Shown here: piece after piece, positions 7,433 to 15,974 of the stretch | Layout of the letters: the number at the start of each line of letters is the position of its first letter | Numbering within the stretch: position 1 is the first letter of the stretch | NCBI GenBank assembly: GCA_002067095.1 | Contig: MVQD01000082.1 | Coordinates: forward strand, 1-62,422 | Source: Methanoregulaceae archaeon PtaB.Bin056 | GTDB taxonomy: Archaea; Halobacteriota; Methanomicrobia; Methanomicrobiales; Methanospirillaceae | DNA: 62,422 nucleotides | Reading direction: 5' to 3' | Translations under genes and position numbers: made by a program | The notes under the pieces: model-generated | What the model was told of the DNA's origin: nothing | Databases searched by the model: none | The model's input: only the letters and a program-made list of their open reading frames with translations

Positions 7433-8680
7433 TTATACCCAGCCCCTCTTCCTCATAGCCTCCACTACCCTCGCAACGGCAATCGTGTACGCCGCCTTCC
7501 GGAGTGGCACGTTGTTCTGGACCGCCAGGTCATGGACATTACGGTAGGCATCCGTCATCTTCTTCTCGAGTTTCCTGTGCACCTTCCCCTCATCCCACTG
7601 GTCCATGTTGAAGTTCTGGACCATCTCGAAGTACGAGACGATCACGCCGCCGCCGTTTGTCAGGAAATCAGGGAGCACAGTGGTCCCCCTCTCAAAGAGT
7701 ATCTCATCGGCATCGTTGTCCACCGGCCCGTTTGCAAACTCCGCCACGATTCCTGCACGGACCTGCGGAGCGTTCCTGCTGCTGATCACATTCTCGAGCG
7801 CTGCCGGGACGAGGATATCCACCGGGAGTTCGATCAGTTCTTCGTTCGTGATGTTCGTTGCACCCGGGAAATGCTGCACCGACCCGGTCGCGGCTTTATG
7901 GGAGACGAGTTCGCGCACGGGGAGACCCTCTGGATTGTAGACCCCGCCACGGCTGTCGCTCACCGCCACCACCCTGGCACCAAAGACCTCCTGGCCGATG
8001 AGTGCGGCGTGTGAGCCAACGTTGCCGAATCCCTGCACCGCGACACCCGACCCGGAGATGTTCATGCCCTGGTCCCTGGCGGCTTCGCGCACGACGTACC
8101 ATCCTCCCCTCGCGGTGGCGTCGAGCCTTCCCTCCGACCCGCCAAGGCCGACCGGTTTGCCGGTGAAGGAGCCAAATGACGTCTTCCCGGCGATCTTTGA
8201 ATATTCATCCATCATCCAGGCCATCACCGTGGGATTCGTGTAGACATCGGGTGCGGGGATATCCCTGTCCGGGCCAAGGTAGGGGAACATGACCTGGACA
8301 TACGCGCGGCTCAGCCGTTCGAGTTCATGAACCGAGAGCTCCTTTGGGTTGCACACGATTCCTCCCTTGGCCCCGCCGAGAGGGAGGTTGTGAAGGGAGC
8401 ACTTCCAGGTCATAAGGGCAGCAAGCCCCCGGATGGTATCGATGGTCTCCTCCGGATGGAACCTGATACCCCCCTTGGTGGGGCCGAGTGCGTCGTTGTA
8501 CTGGACACGGAACCCCTGGAAAGCCCGAATCTTCCCGTCGTCCATCCTGACCGGGATGGATACGTGGATCTCCCTTCGCGGCATCTTCAGTACCGCTTCC
8601 ACGTTTTCATCCATGGCAAGGCTGGTCGAGCATGAGCAGAGGTGCTTCTTCACCATCTCGAAAAGGTTCTGCCCGGTCAT
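7433..8680 (-). CDS. gdhA: Glu/Leu/Phe/Val dehydrogenase family protein, probably glutamate dehydrogenase
   Basis: 415 aa, the usual length for the hexameric archaeal enzyme. Catalytic-domain motifs: GPTKGGIRFHP, PLGGAKGGI with the catalytic Lys, and GPDRDIPAPDV. The Rossmann domain shows AVQGFGNVGSHAA (NAD(P) binding). It interconverts glutamate with 2-oxoglutarate plus ammonia. The neighbouring korA-korB genes upstream on the same strand make or use 2-oxoacids, consistent with a 2-oxoglutarate/glutamate node. The start is supported by a GAGAGGGGG ribosome site; a TATA-like CCTTTAAGT lies upstream in the 112-base gap, so it can be transcribed separately. Confidence 0.92.
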   Translation of the reverse strand: MTGQNLFEMVKKHLCSCSTSLAMDENVEAVLKMPRREIHVSIPVRMDDGKIRAFQGFRVQYNDALGPTKGGIRFHPEETIDTIRGLAALMTWKCSLHNLPLGGAKGGIVCNPKELSVHELERLSRAYVQVMFPYLGPDRDIPAPDVYTNPTVMAWMMDEYSKIAGKTSFGSFTGKPVGLGGSEGRLDATARGGWYVVREAARDQGMNISGSGVAVQGFGNVGSHAALIGQEVFGARVVAVSDSRGGVYNPEGLPVRELVSHKAATGSVQHFPGATNITNEELIELPVDILVPAALENVISSRNAPQVRAGIVAEFANGPVDNDADEILFERGTTVLPDFLTNGGGVIVSYFEMVQNFNMDQWDEGKVHRKLEKKMTDAYRNVHDLAVQNNVPLRKAAYTIAVARVVEAMRKRGWV

Positions 8681-8792
8681 CCGTTTCCCCCTCTCACGAA
8701 GACATTCAGAGCCGTCCAGTACTTAAAGGCGCGGAAGTGCCGCACCCTGCCGGCAGTCACGGCCTGATTGAGTGAATGAGTGCCATTCAGGT

Positions 8793-9644
8793 TCACGTTC
8801 TCTTCTCCAGCACATTCCTGATGGTGGCTTCCCTGTCTGTTTCAGTGCCACGAACGGCTGAGAGCCGCTCTTCAAGGGTGGGTCTCTCCGCCCGGTAGAT
8901 CGTTCCAAGGCCAATCGGTGCATCCGTGTTATAATCCCACTCCCTCGCCTTCCGGCAGGCAGCCTCAAAGTCGCGCTCGTCGTGGTCCCTGATCTCGTAC
9001 ACGCTCCTTTCGTAGTAGTCAGACAGATTGAAGTAGGATGCGCAGACCTGGAGCACGTCGATGAAGGCAAAGCCCGGATGACGGATGCCTTCCATGATCG
9101 TCCGCTGCAGGAGATCCATCCTCCGCGTGCAACCTCTCGCCACGAATGTGGCGCCTGATGCGAGCATGATCTCCAGGGGATTGAAAGGCTCCTCGACGGT
9201 CCCGGAAGGCGTCGAACGGCCCCTGAAACCGAGCGGGGATGTGGGGGTGTACTGCCCCGTGGTCAGCCCGTAGACCCGGTTATTGTGGACAAGAAGGGTG
9301 ATGTCGGTGTTCCGTTTTGCGGCAAAGACGAGGTGGTCGAGGCCCTCTGCATAGCAGTCCCCGTCACCTGCGCACGCGATGACCACCAGTTCGGGATTCG
9401 CCATCTTGATCGCGGTTGCAACCGGCAGCGTTCGCCCGTGGATGGAGTAGAAGCTGTTGATATTGAGATAGTCCGCCATCTTTGCATGACACCCTATGCC
9501 GGTGACGAGGACGATCCTGTCAGTATCGACACCCTCTTTTCCGAGGGCTGCTATCGTATTTTTCAACGCGAACTGGATGACGAAGTTGCCGCATCCCGGG
9601 CACCAGGTGTTCTGGGCTCCGGTGATAAGGTCCCTTGCGTTCAT
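8793..9644 (-). CDS. korB: 2-oxoacid:ferredoxin oxidoreductase, beta subunit
   Basis: 283 aa from the ATG at 9644, which overlaps the korA stop (ATGA). The start was chosen because family homology begins at NTWCPGCGNFVI; reading further upstream runs into korA. Motifs: CPGCG near the N-terminus ([4Fe-4S] ligands), the TPP/Mg site GDGDCYAEGLDHL followed by NN (VHNNRVYGL), and a distal Cys region (QVCASYF). With the alpha subunit it catalyses ferredoxin-dependent oxidative decarboxylation or the reverse reductive carboxylation. The two-subunit layout lacks separate ferredoxin-like subunits. Proximity to glutamate dehydrogenase points to 2-oxoglutarate, but specificity cannot be read directly. 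Confidence 0.9.
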   Translation of the reverse strand: MNARDLITGAQNTWCPGCGNFVIQFALKNTIAALGKEGVDTDRIVLVTGIGCHAKMADYLNINSFYSIHGRTLPVATAIKMANPELVVIACAGDGDCYAEGLDHLVFAAKRNTDITLLVHNNRVYGLTTGQYTPTSPLGFRGRSTPSGTVEEPFNPLEIMLASGATFVARGCTRRMDLLQRTIMEGIRHPGFAFIDVLQVCASYFNLSDYYERSVYEIRDHDERDFEAACRKAREWDYNTDAPIGLGTIYRAERPTLEERLSAVRGTETDREATIRNVLEKRT

Positions 9645-11293
9645 GCGAGCACCTCCCTGGCGCGCGCTTCCAGTTCTTCGACGGTAAAAGGCCTCCCGTC
9701 GTACCGGCGGATATGCGAATCGGGCCTGATTCCGTGCCGCGCAAGCAGCATGGCAAGCTGTCCTTCCGCATTCTCCTCTATTACAATCTGCCTGTCCGTC
9801 CCCCGTAATGCATCCTGCAGGACTTTTTCGGGAAGTGGAGAGAGGACGATGGGCTGCACCAGCCTGAGCCCGAGGACAGCTGCAACCTCGCGGCATACGC
9901 CAGTCGTCGACCCCCAGCAGATCAGTGCTGTATCCGTGCCCGTATCGCCGTCCACGACGACGGGGTTGAGAGAGGATATCTCGCCCGCGAGCGCGGTCCC
10001 TTTCTTCTGCCTCTTTTCACTCATAAGGGCTGCAATATCTGCCTTTTCCGTGGTGATTCCTGACTGGTCGTGGGTGTAACCGTTGACCTTGATCACCGTA
10101 TCCTGCCGGGGTGGAGCGAGCATGGGCGACACCCCGTTTTCGCTCAGGTGATACCTGGCGTAGGCAGGTCCGGGGCTTGCACCAGGTGGCAGGCCAATCC
10201 GGGGAATCTTAAAATCCGGCCTGCTGAAACTGTAGAACCCCTCGCAGAGAGTCTTGTCGCAGAGGATCACGGCAGGGACCTGGTATTTCCAGGAGAGCTG
10301 CAACGAGAGATCGGACCATGCATATGCCTGCTCTGCATCACCGGGCGCCACGACCAGCCTGGGAAATTCTCCCTGACCGGCATGCAGCGCAAACTGCAGG
10401 TCGGACTGAGCCGTGTAGGTGGGCATCCCGGTGCTTGGGCCCGCCCGCTGCCCGAGCACCACCACGACCGGAATCTCGCTCATGCCCGAGAGTGAGAGCC
10501 CCTCGGTCATCAGGCAGAAGCCGCCGCCGGAAGTCCCCACCGCTGTCCTCTTCCCGGCATACCCGAGGCCGAGCGCCATCATCATCACCGCGATCTCGTT
10601 CTCGGGGTGAAAGACCAGCATGTCGTGTGACTCTGCAACCTCGGCCATGAAGTGAAGGATGTTTGAGGTGGGAGTCATAGGGTAGGCGACGTATGCATCG
10701 AGGCCGCCGTGGATGAGGCCAAGGCCGATGGCCTCGTTGCCTGATATGACGGGCAGTGCTGACGATGTGAGCGTCGCTATCCTGCAACACTCGCGGGCCC
10801 CGTCAAAGCCCCGGCGCGCAACCCTGAGGTTCAGGGACAGCGCCTTTGGGACCTGGCGCGCAAACACCTCCTCGATCACTTTCCACTCAATTCCTGCGGC
10901 CTTTGCAAACGCCCCGATGATGCACGAGTTCCCCATGACCGGAGGAGCATTCTCCTCTTTCAAGATCTGCGCGAGATCGATCCCCACCCCCTCTGCTCTG
11001 ACCTTCGAGCGGTCATAGAGTGCAACGGTCTTTCCATGTACCATATCCTGATGGAAGTCTATTGTATCCTGGTTCAGCGCGAGGATGAAGTCAACCTGTG
11101 ACCGGTGCGCCCCGATCTTCTCCTTCGCAGCCCGGACAATGGCAAAATTGTGCCCTCCCTTGATGAGGGACGGGTAGTCAAAATACATGTAGACGCGGTA
11201 CCCCATCCGGTTGAAGAGATGGGCAACCACCATGCCGGCACTGTTGATCCCGTCACCGGCCTTTCCCCCTATGAGAACAGATAATTCTTCCAT
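9641..11293 (-). CDS. korA: 2-oxoacid:ferredoxin oxidoreductase, fused gamma-alpha subunit
   Basis: 550 aa from the ATG at 11293 (MEELSVLIGGKAGDG), the normal N-terminus of the gamma domain. Residues about 1-180 form the gamma domain, followed by the alpha (pyrimidine-binding) domain with GNEAIGLGLIHGGLDAYVAYPMTP, split here only for description, and the C-terminal transketolase-like domain. Members of this class are heterodimers with KorB. A TATA-like CCTATATC on the - strand near 11340 gives a leader of about 20-30 bases. Overlaps korB by 4 bases, so the pair is translationally coupled. Confidence 0.9.
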   Translation of the reverse strand: MEELSVLIGGKAGDGINSAGMVVAHLFNRMGYRVYMYFDYPSLIKGGHNFAIVRAAKEKIGAHRSQVDFILALNQDTIDFHQDMVHGKTVALYDRSKVRAEGVGIDLAQILKEENAPPVMGNSCIIGAFAKAAGIEWKVIEEVFARQVPKALSLNLRVARRGFDGARECCRIATLTSSALPVISGNEAIGLGLIHGGLDAYVAYPMTPTSNILHFMAEVAESHDMLVFHPENEIAVMMMALGLGYAGKRTAVGTSGGGFCLMTEGLSLSGMSEIPVVVVLGQRAGPSTGMPTYTAQSDLQFALHAGQGEFPRLVVAPGDAEQAYAWSDLSLQLSWKYQVPAVILCDKTLCEGFYSFSRPDFKIPRIGLPPGASPGPAYARYHLSENGVSPMLAPPRQDTVIKVNGYTHDQSGITTEKADIAALMSEKRQKKGTALAGEISSLNPVVVDGDTGTDTALICWGSTTGVCREVAAVLGLRLVQPIVLSPLPEKVLQDALRGTDRQIVIEENAEGQLAMLLARHGIRPDSHIRRYDGRPFTVEELEARAREVLA

Positions 11294-11442
11294 GAACGTG
11301 AAGAGCACCCCGAACAACACTCTCTTTTCATGGAAAGATATAGGTTCTTGCAAAAAAACCGCATGATTCCCTGTCAAGGCACACGTATGCGGGGATGAAA
11401 ATCGGAGGTGCGATCTCCCCTGAAAAAGGCTTGAAAATGAGT

Positions 11443-11721
11443 TTATTTCTTTCCAAGGGACCGAATCCGGGCCGCTTCGGAGGGGTTCTCGGTGCGCAGG
11501 AGGAACGTGCCGTAACAGGGCTTTGTGTACGGGAAGGTAACCACCTCCCCGTCAAGTCCGATGACTATCGGAGGCACCCCAATGATTGGCTTCTCGAATA
11601 TCTTGAACCCGGGATCCACGGTCACCCGTTCCCTGCAGTGCTCCTCTACGTATCTTCTGCACTCTGCAAATGACGCCCCCCGGAGGACAATCTCGTACTT
11701 CAAAGATTCGATACAACCCAC
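11443..11721 (-). CDS. DUF1894 family protein, methanogen-specific
   Basis: 92 aa with a GTG start inside the end of the DUF1890 gene (22-base overlap). Sequence features include SFAECRRYVEEHC and a PPIVIGLDGEVVTFPYTKPCYGTF block. I assign it to DUF1894, a small family found in methanogens next to DUF1890; function unknown. No signal peptide or membrane segment. Last gene of the cutA-fdhD-DUF1890-DUF1894 set; ends in TAA. Confidence 0.75.
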   Translation of the reverse strand: MGCIESLKYEIVLRGASFAECRRYVEEHCRERVTVDPGFKIFEKPIIGVPPIVIGLDGEVVTFPYTKPCYGTFLLRTENPSEAARIRSLGKK

Positions 11722-12212
11722 GGAAGCACCTCGTCTATCTTCTTTTTGAGCGGCATGGGATTGTGCACTGCTTTTGCGGCGACCTTCTCGCAGGGGAAAC
11801 CGATAGTCTCCCCAACCTCCCTGAAGTGCTCCCCATAGAGGATTGCTACCACTTTCTTCCCTGTGATCGACTGGACAGTGGCAGCGTAAGAGATACCGGC
11901 ATCGTTGTGCACGAAGACCATGTAATACGAATATCTCCGCCTGCCCTCCGCCAGGTCCGCGATGCAGGTATCAATGTCCACCATCTCGCCACCGTAGTGG
12001 TGAAGGGGGTCTGAGACCTCGACCTGCATCCGTGCAGCCTGGTTGCCCGCTACTACCGGAGTGACTCCGAGCGTTCGAAGCCTGTACATGAGATAAAGGG
12101 CAATTGCAGTCTGGACCGGGACCTGCGGGCATCCCAGGACCAGGAGCGCGTCCTTCCTCTCTTTTTCTGAGACGATGATGGATTCCCTCCCTGCATACCA
12201 GGTATTGTTCAC
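11700..12212 (-). CDS. DUF1890 family protein, methanogen-specific
   Basis: 170 aa. Contains LLVLGCPQVPVQTAIALYLMYRL, read here as two blocks (LLVLGCPQVPVQ and TAIALYLMYRL), then VTPVVAGNQAA and a HYGGEMVDIDTCIADLAEGRR segment, a Rossmann-like alternation of strands and helices. This is the pattern of the DUF1890 family, restricted to methanogens and of unknown function. Five bases separate it from fdhD upstream, and it overlaps the DUF1894 gene downstream, so the three are surely co-transcribed. The association with FdhD hints at formate dehydrogenase or sulfur/Mo chemistry, as inference only. Confidence 0.8.
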   Translation of the reverse strand: MNNTWYAGRESIIVSEKERKDALLVLGCPQVPVQTAIALYLMYRLRTLGVTPVVAGNQAARMQVEVSDPLHHYGGEMVDIDTCIADLAEGRRRYSYYMVFVHNDAGISYAATVQSITGKKVVAILYGEHFREVGETIGFPCEKVAAKAVHNPMPLKKKIDEVLPWVVSNL

Positions 12213-12217
12213 CTTGC

Positions 12218-12985
12218 CTATTTCACTTCCCCTTCCCCACGGCCATCTATTTCGGCATACTGCGCAAGGCCTCTCACCCTCTCAGGGTGCGTGTAGACCG
12301 TGAACCGATCGCCGCGGGAGAAGCATATGAGGGTAATTTTTGCCTTCCTTGCCGTTTCTATTCCCTGCTCTGTCGAGGCCGCCCGGGATATGACCACCGG
12401 TATCCCGGCATGCGCTGCCTTCGTCACCATGTCCCGCGGCTGCCGGCCGGTGCAACCCAGGATGCACCTTGACCTGTCGACTCCCTTCAGCACGGCATGC
12501 CCAACCACCTTGTCGACCGTGCTGTGCCGGCCAAGGTCGCTCGCCTTCACCAGCAGTTCGTGCTCGTGGAAGAGGACAGAACAGTGGACCCCTCCGGTCC
12601 TGCGCCACATCTCTGTCTCGATCTCGGCCGTGATACGGTACACGTCATCGGTGGTGAGGGTAAGAGACGATGTGACAGGCAGAAAAGGCCTCCTGACCCC
12701 GACCGCACCGGTCGAGATGATCTCCCGGAGCAGTTCTCCCGTGACGGGGGCATTGACGTGGATCTCTTTTTCCTTTACCGTAACCTTGTCGACCCTGCCG
12801 GAGATCCCCTGGCACGTAACGAACCCCGCCCCCAGTTCCTCGAGCTGGTCGTTGCTTGCCACCATCCCTGTAAAATACGTCCCGTTCAGGTAGAGGGAGA
12901 ACCGGCTCTCGCGGACCACTGTATCCTGGATCCCGAAGGGTTGCCCGTTCCTGACCTGGATTCCGTGTATGGTAACGGTGTTCAT
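12218..12985 (-). CDS. fdhD: FdhD-family formate dehydrogenase accessory sulfurtransferase, lacking the CGVCG motif
   Basis: 255 aa. FdhD moves sulfur from a cysteine desulfurase to the Mo/W-bis-MGD cofactor to activate formate dehydrogenase. Family landmarks: RRTGGVHCSVLF, DLGRHSTVDKVVGHAVL, CTGRQPRDMVTKAA, and the end block ICFSRGDRFTVYTHPER. The loop carrying two redox Cys in E. coli FdhD (CGVCG) corresponds to GAVGVRRPFLPVTSS, without Cys. Remaining Cys are elsewhere (VTCQG, VHCSV, CILGC, LICFS). So sulfur transfer must use another Cys or the protein acts only in cofactor binding. Start ATG overlaps the cutA stop. Confidence 0.85.
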   Translation of the reverse strand: MNTVTIHGIQVRNGQPFGIQDTVVRESRFSLYLNGTYFTGMVASNDQLEELGAGFVTCQGISGRVDKVTVKEKEIHVNAPVTGELLREIISTGAVGVRRPFLPVTSSLTLTTDDVYRITAEIETEMWRRTGGVHCSVLFHEHELLVKASDLGRHSTVDKVVGHAVLKGVDRSRCILGCTGRQPRDMVTKAAHAGIPVVISRAASTEQGIETARKAKITLICFSRGDRFTVYTHPERVRGLAQYAEIDGRGEGEVK

Positions 12986-13287
12986 GAAAGGGTCTCCTCC
13001 TCAACCCAGGCAAGGTAGGGGGGATAGCCCGAAATGACCGGGAGCACGATCATCTCCGGCAGTTCATACGAGTGGACATCCCTGATGGCCGCCAGGGCAT
13101 CCCTGACTCTCCCGCTCGTTGTCTTGATCACCAGGAGGGCTTCAGGTTCCTCGCAGTACCTGCCCTCCCAGCGGTAACATGAACTGATCTCTGTGATATT
13201 CACACAGGCAGCAAGCCTTTTCTCCACAAGGTGGCGGGCGATAACGGGTCCTTCCTGTCGAGTTGCCGTGACGAGAATCACCCTCAC
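12982..13287 (-). CDS. cutA: CutA1-type divalent-cation tolerance protein
   Basis: 101 aa, typical CutA length. Pattern VRVILVTATRQEG, then RHLVEKRLAACVNI, SCYRWEGRYCEEPEALLVIKT and SYELPEMIVLPV matches the trimeric ferredoxin-like CutA family. GTG at 13287 is preferred because an AGGAGGTG ribosome site lies 6 bases before it; an upstream ATG at 13311 would place that site inside the gene. The stop overlaps fdhD (ATGA). The physiological role of CutA is debated (Cu tolerance in E. coli, unclear in archaea). Confidence 0.85.
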   Translation of the reverse strand: MRVILVTATRQEGPVIARHLVEKRLAACVNITEISSCYRWEGRYCEEPEALLVIKTTSGRVRDALAAIRDVHSYELPEMIVLPVISGYPPYLAWVEEETLS

Positions 13288-13370
13288 CCGGGACACCTCC
13301 TCTCCATCCATCTGACGAGTCCTCCTTTTTTGGTCCCTGCACATCCCTGAATCCCGCGAAGGGGTGCGCA

Positions 13371-13405
13371 TGCACTTAGTTACCCGGGCGCGGAATATAA
13401 GTGCA
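13371..13405. promoter_or_regulatory. inverted repeat over a TATA box between cutA and dapL
   Basis: Perfect 8-base inverted repeat TGCACTTA (13371-13378) and TAAGTGCA (13398-13405) with a 19-base spacer, in the divergent cutA/dapL gap. The right arm overlaps AATATAAG, a TATA-like element readable on both strands. The geometry fits a dimeric regulator controlling one or both promoters. Confidence 0.45.
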
Positions 13406-13491
13406 TTGTTCCAATACACCCAATCCAGGGTATTTTTCCAGATCTGGCAGCATCGGAGGCTCTTTTGAGGTTGGTCGAGGGGTGATCCTTA

Positions 13492-14670
13492 ATGAATGAG
13501 CAGCCCCTATACTCCTTTCACATGTACGCGGAACGAATGGGGATGCTCCCTCCCTACCTGTTCGCCAGGATCGACGAGATGAAGGCAGCAAAGATCCGGG
13601 CCGGGGTCGATGTCATCGACCTGGGGGTAGGCGACCCGGATCTCCCCACCCCTTCTTACGTGGTGGAGGAACTCTGCCGGGCGGCAAGAGATCCCGCCCA
13701 TCACCATTACCCTTCCTATGCTGGGATGGCTGACTACCGGAAGGCCGTCGCAGCGTGGTACCTCCGCCGTTTCGGCGTGGACCTTGACCCTGCCAGCGAG
13801 GTGCTGGCCCTGATGGGCTCAAAGGATGGGATTGCCCATGTGCCTGAAGCATTTGTGAACCCCGGCGATTATGTCCTCGCCCCGAGCCCGGGATATCCGG
13901 TCTACCGGACTTCCACCCTCTTTGCCGAGGGACGGGTCTATGAGATGCCGCTCCTCGAAGAGAACCACTTTATCCCAGTGCTCGAAGATATCCCGAAGAA
14001 GGTTGCCGGTGCCGCCAAGCTGATGTTCCTCAACTACCCGAACAACCCCACGTCAGCGGTAACCCTGCCGGGGTTCTTCGAACACGCGGTTGAATTTGCC
14101 CGCGAACACGGGCTCATCATCATCCATGACAACGCCTATTCGGAGATCTCTTACGACGGCTACCGTGCACCCTCCTTTCTCGAGACGGAAGGCGCCATGG
14201 AGGTTGCCATCGAGATGCACTCCCTCTCGAAGACCTACAACATGACGGGGTGGAGGATCGGCATGGCGGTCGGGAATCGTGAGATCCTTGCAGGGCTCGG
14301 AAGGGTGAAGACAAACGTGGACTCGGGCGTCTTCGATGCAGTACAGAGGGCAGCGATTGCCGCCCTCTCAGGCCCCGACGACTGCGTGCGGGAAGCCTGC
14401 CGCATCTACCAGGAGAGGCGCGACCTGCTGGTCAGAGGGCTCCGGGAACTTGGGTTCGCCGTAGACGCTCCCCGTGCGACCTTCTATGTCTGGATGGCCG
14501 TCGAGGACTGCATGGCCTTTGCCACCCGGATGCTGGATGAAGCCGGGATCGTGGTCACCCCCGGAATCGGTTTTGGGTCAGGCGGCGATGGCTATGTCCG
14601 GTTCGCCCTCACCCGGTCCACCGACCGTATCCGCCAGGCTCTGGACCGGATGGAGGCGATGGGCCTGTGA
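13492..14670 (+). CDS. dapL: LL-diaminopimelate aminotransferase
   Basis: 392 aa class I/II PLP aminotransferase. The DapL-type N-terminus MLPPYLFARIDEMKAAK is followed by VIDLGVGDPDLPTP, the NYPNNPTSA substrate/PLP loop, DNAYSEISYDG and the PLP Lys in HSLSKTYNMTGWRIG. It converts tetrahydrodipicolinate directly to LL-diaminopimelate, the short lysine route found in methanogens and plants. Immediately followed, with a 4-base GTGA overlap, by lysA, which confirms the lysine pathway assignment. Confidence 0.93.
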   Translation: MNEQPLYSFHMYAERMGMLPPYLFARIDEMKAAKIRAGVDVIDLGVGDPDLPTPSYVVEELCRAARDPAHHHYPSYAGMADYRKAVAAWYLRRFGVDLDPASEVLALMGSKDGIAHVPEAFVNPGDYVLAPSPGYPVYRTSTLFAEGRVYEMPLLEENHFIPVLEDIPKKVAGAAKLMFLNYPNNPTSAVTLPGFFEHAVEFAREHGLIIIHDNAYSEISYDGYRAPSFLETEGAMEVAIEMHSLSKTYNMTGWRIGMAVGNREILAGLGRVKTNVDSGVFDAVQRAAIAALSGPDDCVREACRIYQERRDLLVRGLRELGFAVDAPRATFYVWMAVEDCMAFATRMLDEAGIVVTPGIGFGSGGDGYVRFALTRSTDRIRQALDRMEAMGL

Positions 14671-15959
14671 GACTTCCCCCTCACCTGGGAATCCGGGACG
14701 GCCTCCTGACTATCGGGGGCCTTGACTGCGTCTCACTCGCGGACAGGTTCGGGACACCCCTCTATGTGACGGACCAGGACCGAATCGTCGACCAGTTCCA
14801 CCGCTACCAGGCAGCGCTCACCTCGCGGTATCCCCGTGTCCAGGTGCTGTACGCCGCAAAGGCAAACGGGAACCTGGCGATCCTCACCGCGCTGGGCCGC
14901 GAGGGCGCAGGGGCCGATGTCTTCTCATCCGGAGAACTGCACCTCGCACTCGCTGCCGGGATGCCACCTCGGCGGCTCCTCTTCAATGGGAGTTCGAAGA
15001 GCAGGGCCGATCTCGCGCTTGCCGTGGAGAAGGATGTCCCGGTCTCGGTGGACTCCCTCGACGAACTCTTCCAGCTTGAAGAGGTTGCCGGAAGCCTTGG
15101 GAAGACCGCGAGAATTGCGTTCCGCGTCAATCCTGCCCTCGATGTGCCTACCCACCCGAAGATCGCAACCGGGCTTGCCACCAGCAAGTTTGGAATAGCC
15201 CACCACCTCATCCCCGCAGCCTACAGGGAAGCGCTGGGGTGCACGCACATCCGGCCCTGCGGCCTCCACTGCCACATCGGTTCTCAGATCCTTGACCTTG
15301 AACCGTTCAGAAAGGCCGCAGAGGTGATGATGCGCATCACTGCAGACCTGGTGGCGATGGGGATCGATCTCGAGTTCATCGACCTTGGCGGGGGGCTTGG
15401 GATTCCCTACCGGCACGAGACCGATACCGCACCTACCCCCGAAGAGTACGCGGCAGCGGTGGTCCCTGTGGTCAGACAGGCGGTAGAGACGCTCGGCATC
15501 AGCCCCGAACTCTGGATTGAGCCCGGCAGATCGCTGGTTGCAGACTCCACTCTTCTCCTCTCAAGGGTGAACTCAGTCAAGAAGGCGCACAGGAACTTCG
15601 TGAACGTTGACGCCGGCTTCAACCTCCTCATCCGCCCGGCGATGTATGACTCCTACCACGAAGTCATGGCAGCCCGGGGCGCAGATCGCGTCCCCGAGGA
15701 GACGTATACCATCACCGGGCCCATATGCGAGTCTGGGGATATCCTTGCTTCCGACCGGCGTCTCCCTGTACTCAGGGCAGGAGATCTCATCGCCATACTC
15801 GACACGGGGGCATACGGGTTTGCCATGTCCTCCCAGTACAACAGCAGGCCCCGTTGCGCCGAGGTCATCATCCATCGTGGGACGCCGGCACTGATGCGCC
15901 GCGCCGAGACCATCGAGGACATCACGGGCACCATGCGGTCGCCCCCATGGCAGTCCTGA
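14667..15959 (+). CDS. lysA: diaminopimelate decarboxylase
   Basis: 430 aa, fold-type III PLP enzyme performing the last step of lysine synthesis. Motifs: YAAKANGNLAIL (PLP Lys), GLHCHIGSQI, DLGGGLGIPY (phosphate loop), EPGRSLVADS and CESGDILA (catalytic Cys from the other subunit). GTG start overlapping the dapL stop. Fifteen bases separate it from the RPA gene, so a dapL-lysA-rpa operon is likely. A diaminopimelate epimerase is not in the window. Confidence 0.95.
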   Translation: MRLPPHLGIRDGLLTIGGLDCVSLADRFGTPLYVTDQDRIVDQFHRYQAALTSRYPRVQVLYAAKANGNLAILTALGREGAGADVFSSGELHLALAAGMPPRRLLFNGSSKSRADLALAVEKDVPVSVDSLDELFQLEEVAGSLGKTARIAFRVNPALDVPTHPKIATGLATSKFGIAHHLIPAAYREALGCTHIRPCGLHCHIGSQILDLEPFRKAAEVMMRITADLVAMGIDLEFIDLGGGLGIPYRHETDTAPTPEEYAAAVVPVVRQAVETLGISPELWIEPGRSLVADSTLLLSRVNSVKKAHRNFVNVDAGFNLLIRPAMYDSYHEVMAARGADRVPEETYTITGPICESGDILASDRRLPVLRAGDLIAILDTGAYGFAMSSQYNSRPRCAEVIIHRGTPALMRRAETIEDITGTMRSPPWQS

Positions 15960-15974
15960 AGAGGAGGGCGCCCG

